Shown here one piece after another: positions 62,536 to 64,000 of a stretch of DNA of 64,000 nucleotides. Below the pieces are notes generated by a model that saw nothing but the letters and a program-made list of their open reading frames with translations, made no database searches and had not been told where the DNA came from. How positions within the stretch are numbered: the first letter of the stretch is position 1; each line of letters opens with the position of its first letter. Source of the stretch: Anaerolineae bacterium (GTDB lineage Bacteria; Chloroflexota; Anaerolineae; Anaerolineales; Anaerolineaceae). Location: positions 85,061 through 149,060 of the forward strand of contig DUED01000037.1 in the NCBI GenBank assembly GCA_011176685.1, given 5' to 3'. Made by a program: the position numbers and the translations under genes.

Positions 62536-63216
62536 TTACGTTCTTTCCACATGTGTAAAATCCACTTCCACAGGCGTTTCGCGTCCAAAGAAGTTGACCA
62601 TGATAGTCACTTTGGCATGATCCAAATCAATTTCAGCCACAAGGCCATGGAAATCGTTAAATGGGCCACTCGTAATGCGTACACGTTCACCTTCCTTGAA
62701 GGCAACTTTCATAAGCGGCGCTTCCGCCTCCATACGTTTCATGATTTGCTGAACTTCCTCAGGACGCAGTGGGGTTGGCTGGTTGCCCATACCCACAAAC
62801 CCGGTTACTCCGGGTGTGTTCCTGACTACATACCAGGATTCCTCGGTCAAGATAAGATTCACAAGAATGTATCCAGGAAATACATGCCGTTCAAAAGAAC
62901 GTCTTTGCCCATCGCGCACTTCAATTTCTTCTTGAGTTGGGATGACCACGTCGAAGATCTGGTCCTTCATTCCCATAGTTTCAATTCGTTGCTCGAGGTT
63001 ATGGCGCACTTTATTTTCGTATCCGGAGTAGCAGTGGATTACAAACCAGGCACGCTTATCATCGGTTGTATCAGGAACCTCTTCAGTCCCTTGTTCTGAA
63101 GAAGAAGGCACTTCACTAGTAGAAGCGACACTCTCTTCTACGGGCTGTGCATCGGATGGCTCCGGGTTTTCTGGAGCGAGTTCTTCTGAATTTTTCAGCT
63201 CTTCTTCATTGGCCAT
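62536..63216 (-). CDS. nusG: Transcription termination/antitermination factor NusG
   Basis: 226 aa. The first 45 residues are an acidic, Ser/Glu-rich extension (NSEELAPENPEPSDAQPVEESVASTSE...) absent from E. coli NusG. The NGN domain follows (RAWFVIHCYSGYENKVRHNLEQRIETMGM, VFPGYILVNLILTEESWYVVRNTPGVTGFVG) and then the KOW domain (GERVRITSGPFNDFHGLVAEIDLDHAKVTIMVNFFGRETPVEVDFTHVE). It travels with RNA polymerase. It lies 35 bases after secE. Confidence 0.97.
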   Translation of the reverse strand: MANEEELKNSEELAPENPEPSDAQPVEESVASTSEVPSSSEQGTEEVPDTTDDKRAWFVIHCYSGYENKVRHNLEQRIETMGMKDQIFDVVIPTQEEIEVRDGQRRSFERHVFPGYILVNLILTEESWYVVRNTPGVTGFVGMGNQPTPLRPEEVQQIMKRMEAEAPLMKVAFKEGERVRITSGPFNDFHGLVAEIDLDHAKVTIMVNFFGRETPVEVDFTHVERT

Positions 63217-63251
63217 TTCATACCTCGATCGGCTTTGTGCTAGATCGCGAA

Positions 63252-63470
63252 TTATGACAGGATAAAAGTGATTAGCCTGGTGAAAGCATTATCCAAAACG
63301 CCAAGAATTATGGCAATGATAAATACGACAACTATAACGATTTTTGTTAATTGCCAGGCTTTCTTGGGTGTAGGCCACGTGACTTTACGCAATTCGGCGA
63401 TAGTTTCATTCCACCAGCGTGCAAGCGCGTTTCGCTTTTTCTTTTTACCTTTTACTTTCGTATCTGGCAT
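63252..63470 (-). CDS. secE: Preprotein translocase subunit SecE
   Basis: 72 aa. The Lys-rich N-terminus (KVKGKKKKRNALARWWNETIAELRKVTWPTPKKAWQLT) includes the conserved KVTWPTPKE-like motif, followed by one membrane helix (IVIVVVFIIAIILGVLDNAF). It is the small clamp subunit of SecYEG, the channel through which SecA pushes proteins. The ATG behind GGAGCAAGAC is chosen; an upstream extension has no ribosome site. Confidence 0.95.
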   Translation of the reverse strand: MPDTKVKGKKKKRNALARWWNETIAELRKVTWPTPKKAWQLTKIVIVVVFIIAIILGVLDNAFTRLITFILS

Positions 63471-63532
63471 GTCTTGCTCCTTCTTATGTTTAAAACGACG
63501 CCAATTTCTTCGGCGTCGCTGCATTTGTCAAG

Positions 63533-63606
63533 CAGGCCAGGTAGGAATTGAACCCACAACCTCCTGTTTTGGAGACAGGCGCTCTGCCAAATTGAGCTAC
63601 TGGCCT
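63533..63606 (-). tRNA. trnW: tRNA-Trp (anticodon CCA)
   Basis: A 74-base cloverleaf: acceptor AGGCCAG with CTGGCCT, D arm with GGCAGAG, anticodon stem CCTGT/ACAGG with loop CTCCAAA (anticodon CCA), T arm GTGGG TTCAATT CCTAC, discriminator G. No CCA is encoded at the 3' end. It sits between rpmG and secE, a common place for tRNA-Trp. Confidence 0.97.
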
Positions 63607-63662
63607 TCAATAATTTGCGGGAGCAATTATAACTTTATTTGCGCTCGCAATGTAAATTACGG

Positions 63663-63830
63663 CTACTTCGTCTCGCGGTGCAGCGTATGTTTTCTGCAAC
63701 GCTTGCAATATTTTTTTAATTCCATGCGGCTCGGGTCGTTGCGCCGATTTTTCTCCGTGGTGTAATTACGTTCTTTGCATTCGGTGCATTCCAGGGTAAT
63801 GACTGGGCGCACATCTTTTTTAGTTGCCAT
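63663..63830 (-). CDS. rpmG: 50S ribosomal protein L33
   Basis: 55 aa: [55 protein letters not shown]. The four cysteines (ECTEC and CKRC) form a zinc ribbon, so this is the zinc-binding paralog type. AGAAAT precedes the ATG. It lies between tuf and trnW. Confidence 0.97.
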   Translation of the reverse strand: MATKKDVRPVITLECTECKERNYTTEKNRRNDPSRMELKKYCKRCRKHTLHRETK

Positions 63831-63873
63831 ATTCTAATTTCTTTCACCAGCAGCTTTGCCGATTTTTAGAGGA

Positions 63874-64000
63874 TTACTCCAATATTTTAGTAATAACGCC
63901 AGCGCCGACGGTGAGGCCGCCCTCGCGGATAGCGAAATTCGAGCCCTGCTCCAAAGCCACAGGCACGATCAGATTGACGGTCATATTGACGTTATCGCCA
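63874..64000 (-). CDS. tuf: Elongation factor Tu (C-terminal end only, cut by window edge)
   Basis: The last 41 residues of EF-Tu are visible: [41 protein letters not shown], ending at a TAA. The start lies beyond the right edge. It delivers aminoacyl-tRNA to the ribosome and is recycled by EF-Ts, whose gene is in this window. Confidence 0.97.
   Translation of the reverse strand, partial: GDNVNMTVNLIVPVALEQGSNFAIREGGLTVGAGVITKILE

Overview
The window carries the gene content and sequence style of a member of the Chloroflexota, most likely class Anaerolineae. Pointers are a very long SecA, ribosomal proteins S2 and S1 with long Lys/Glu-rich tails, a T-box-controlled pheST pair, paired M16 peptidases, LysM/CAP and SIMPL envelope proteins, and a ferredoxin-dependent 2-oxoacid oxidoreductase. 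The taxonomic call is an inference from gene content; there is no rRNA gene here to confirm it.

Layout. 1-3814: pheS-pheT (minus) behind a T-box leader with a UUC specifier; pheT runs off the left edge. 3950-6796: rpsB-tsf-pyrH (minus). 7061-11478: a plus-strand block of surE, a CAP/LysM surface protein and three envelope-stress-type genes (LiaF-like, PspC, SIMPL). 11565-13685: frr-uppS-cdsA (minus), which in many bacteria continues directly from pyrH. 13896-14138: a small gene with a perfect consensus promoter and an SOS-like operator. 14103-17945: a decayed ParB-like gene, acpS and two M16 peptidases. 18056-33343: mostly minus-strand housekeeping (S1 protein, secA, lpd, folP, folK, hom, murI, rplS, uvrC). 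33434-44032: mostly plus-strand genes (nucleotide hydrolase, DnaJ, HtrA-like protease, murJ, GNAT, SagB-type oxidoreductase, dnaE). 44052-49031: lysS, greA and a four-gene 2-oxoacid:ferredoxin oxidoreductase operon (minus).

49032-60138 is an accessory island filled with REP-like repeats. It holds a methyltransferase, a ribbon-helix-helix/MazF toxin-antitoxin pair under a palindromic operator, a fragment of a DNA methyltransferase gene, and a type I restriction-modification operon (hsdM-hsdS-X-hsdR). Gene X encodes an AT-rich TPR/HEPN (LA2681-like) protein. The restriction operon is bracketed by directly repeated composite elements. 60139-64000 is the canonical tuf-rpmG-trnW-secE-nusG-rplK-rplA-rplJ-rplL cluster (minus), read from the right edge. 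rpoBC does not follow rplL; the island does.

The most interesting candidates are the HEPN gene embedded in the restriction operon with its flanking repeats, the SOS-like small gene, and the enlarged SecA/S1/S2 proteins.
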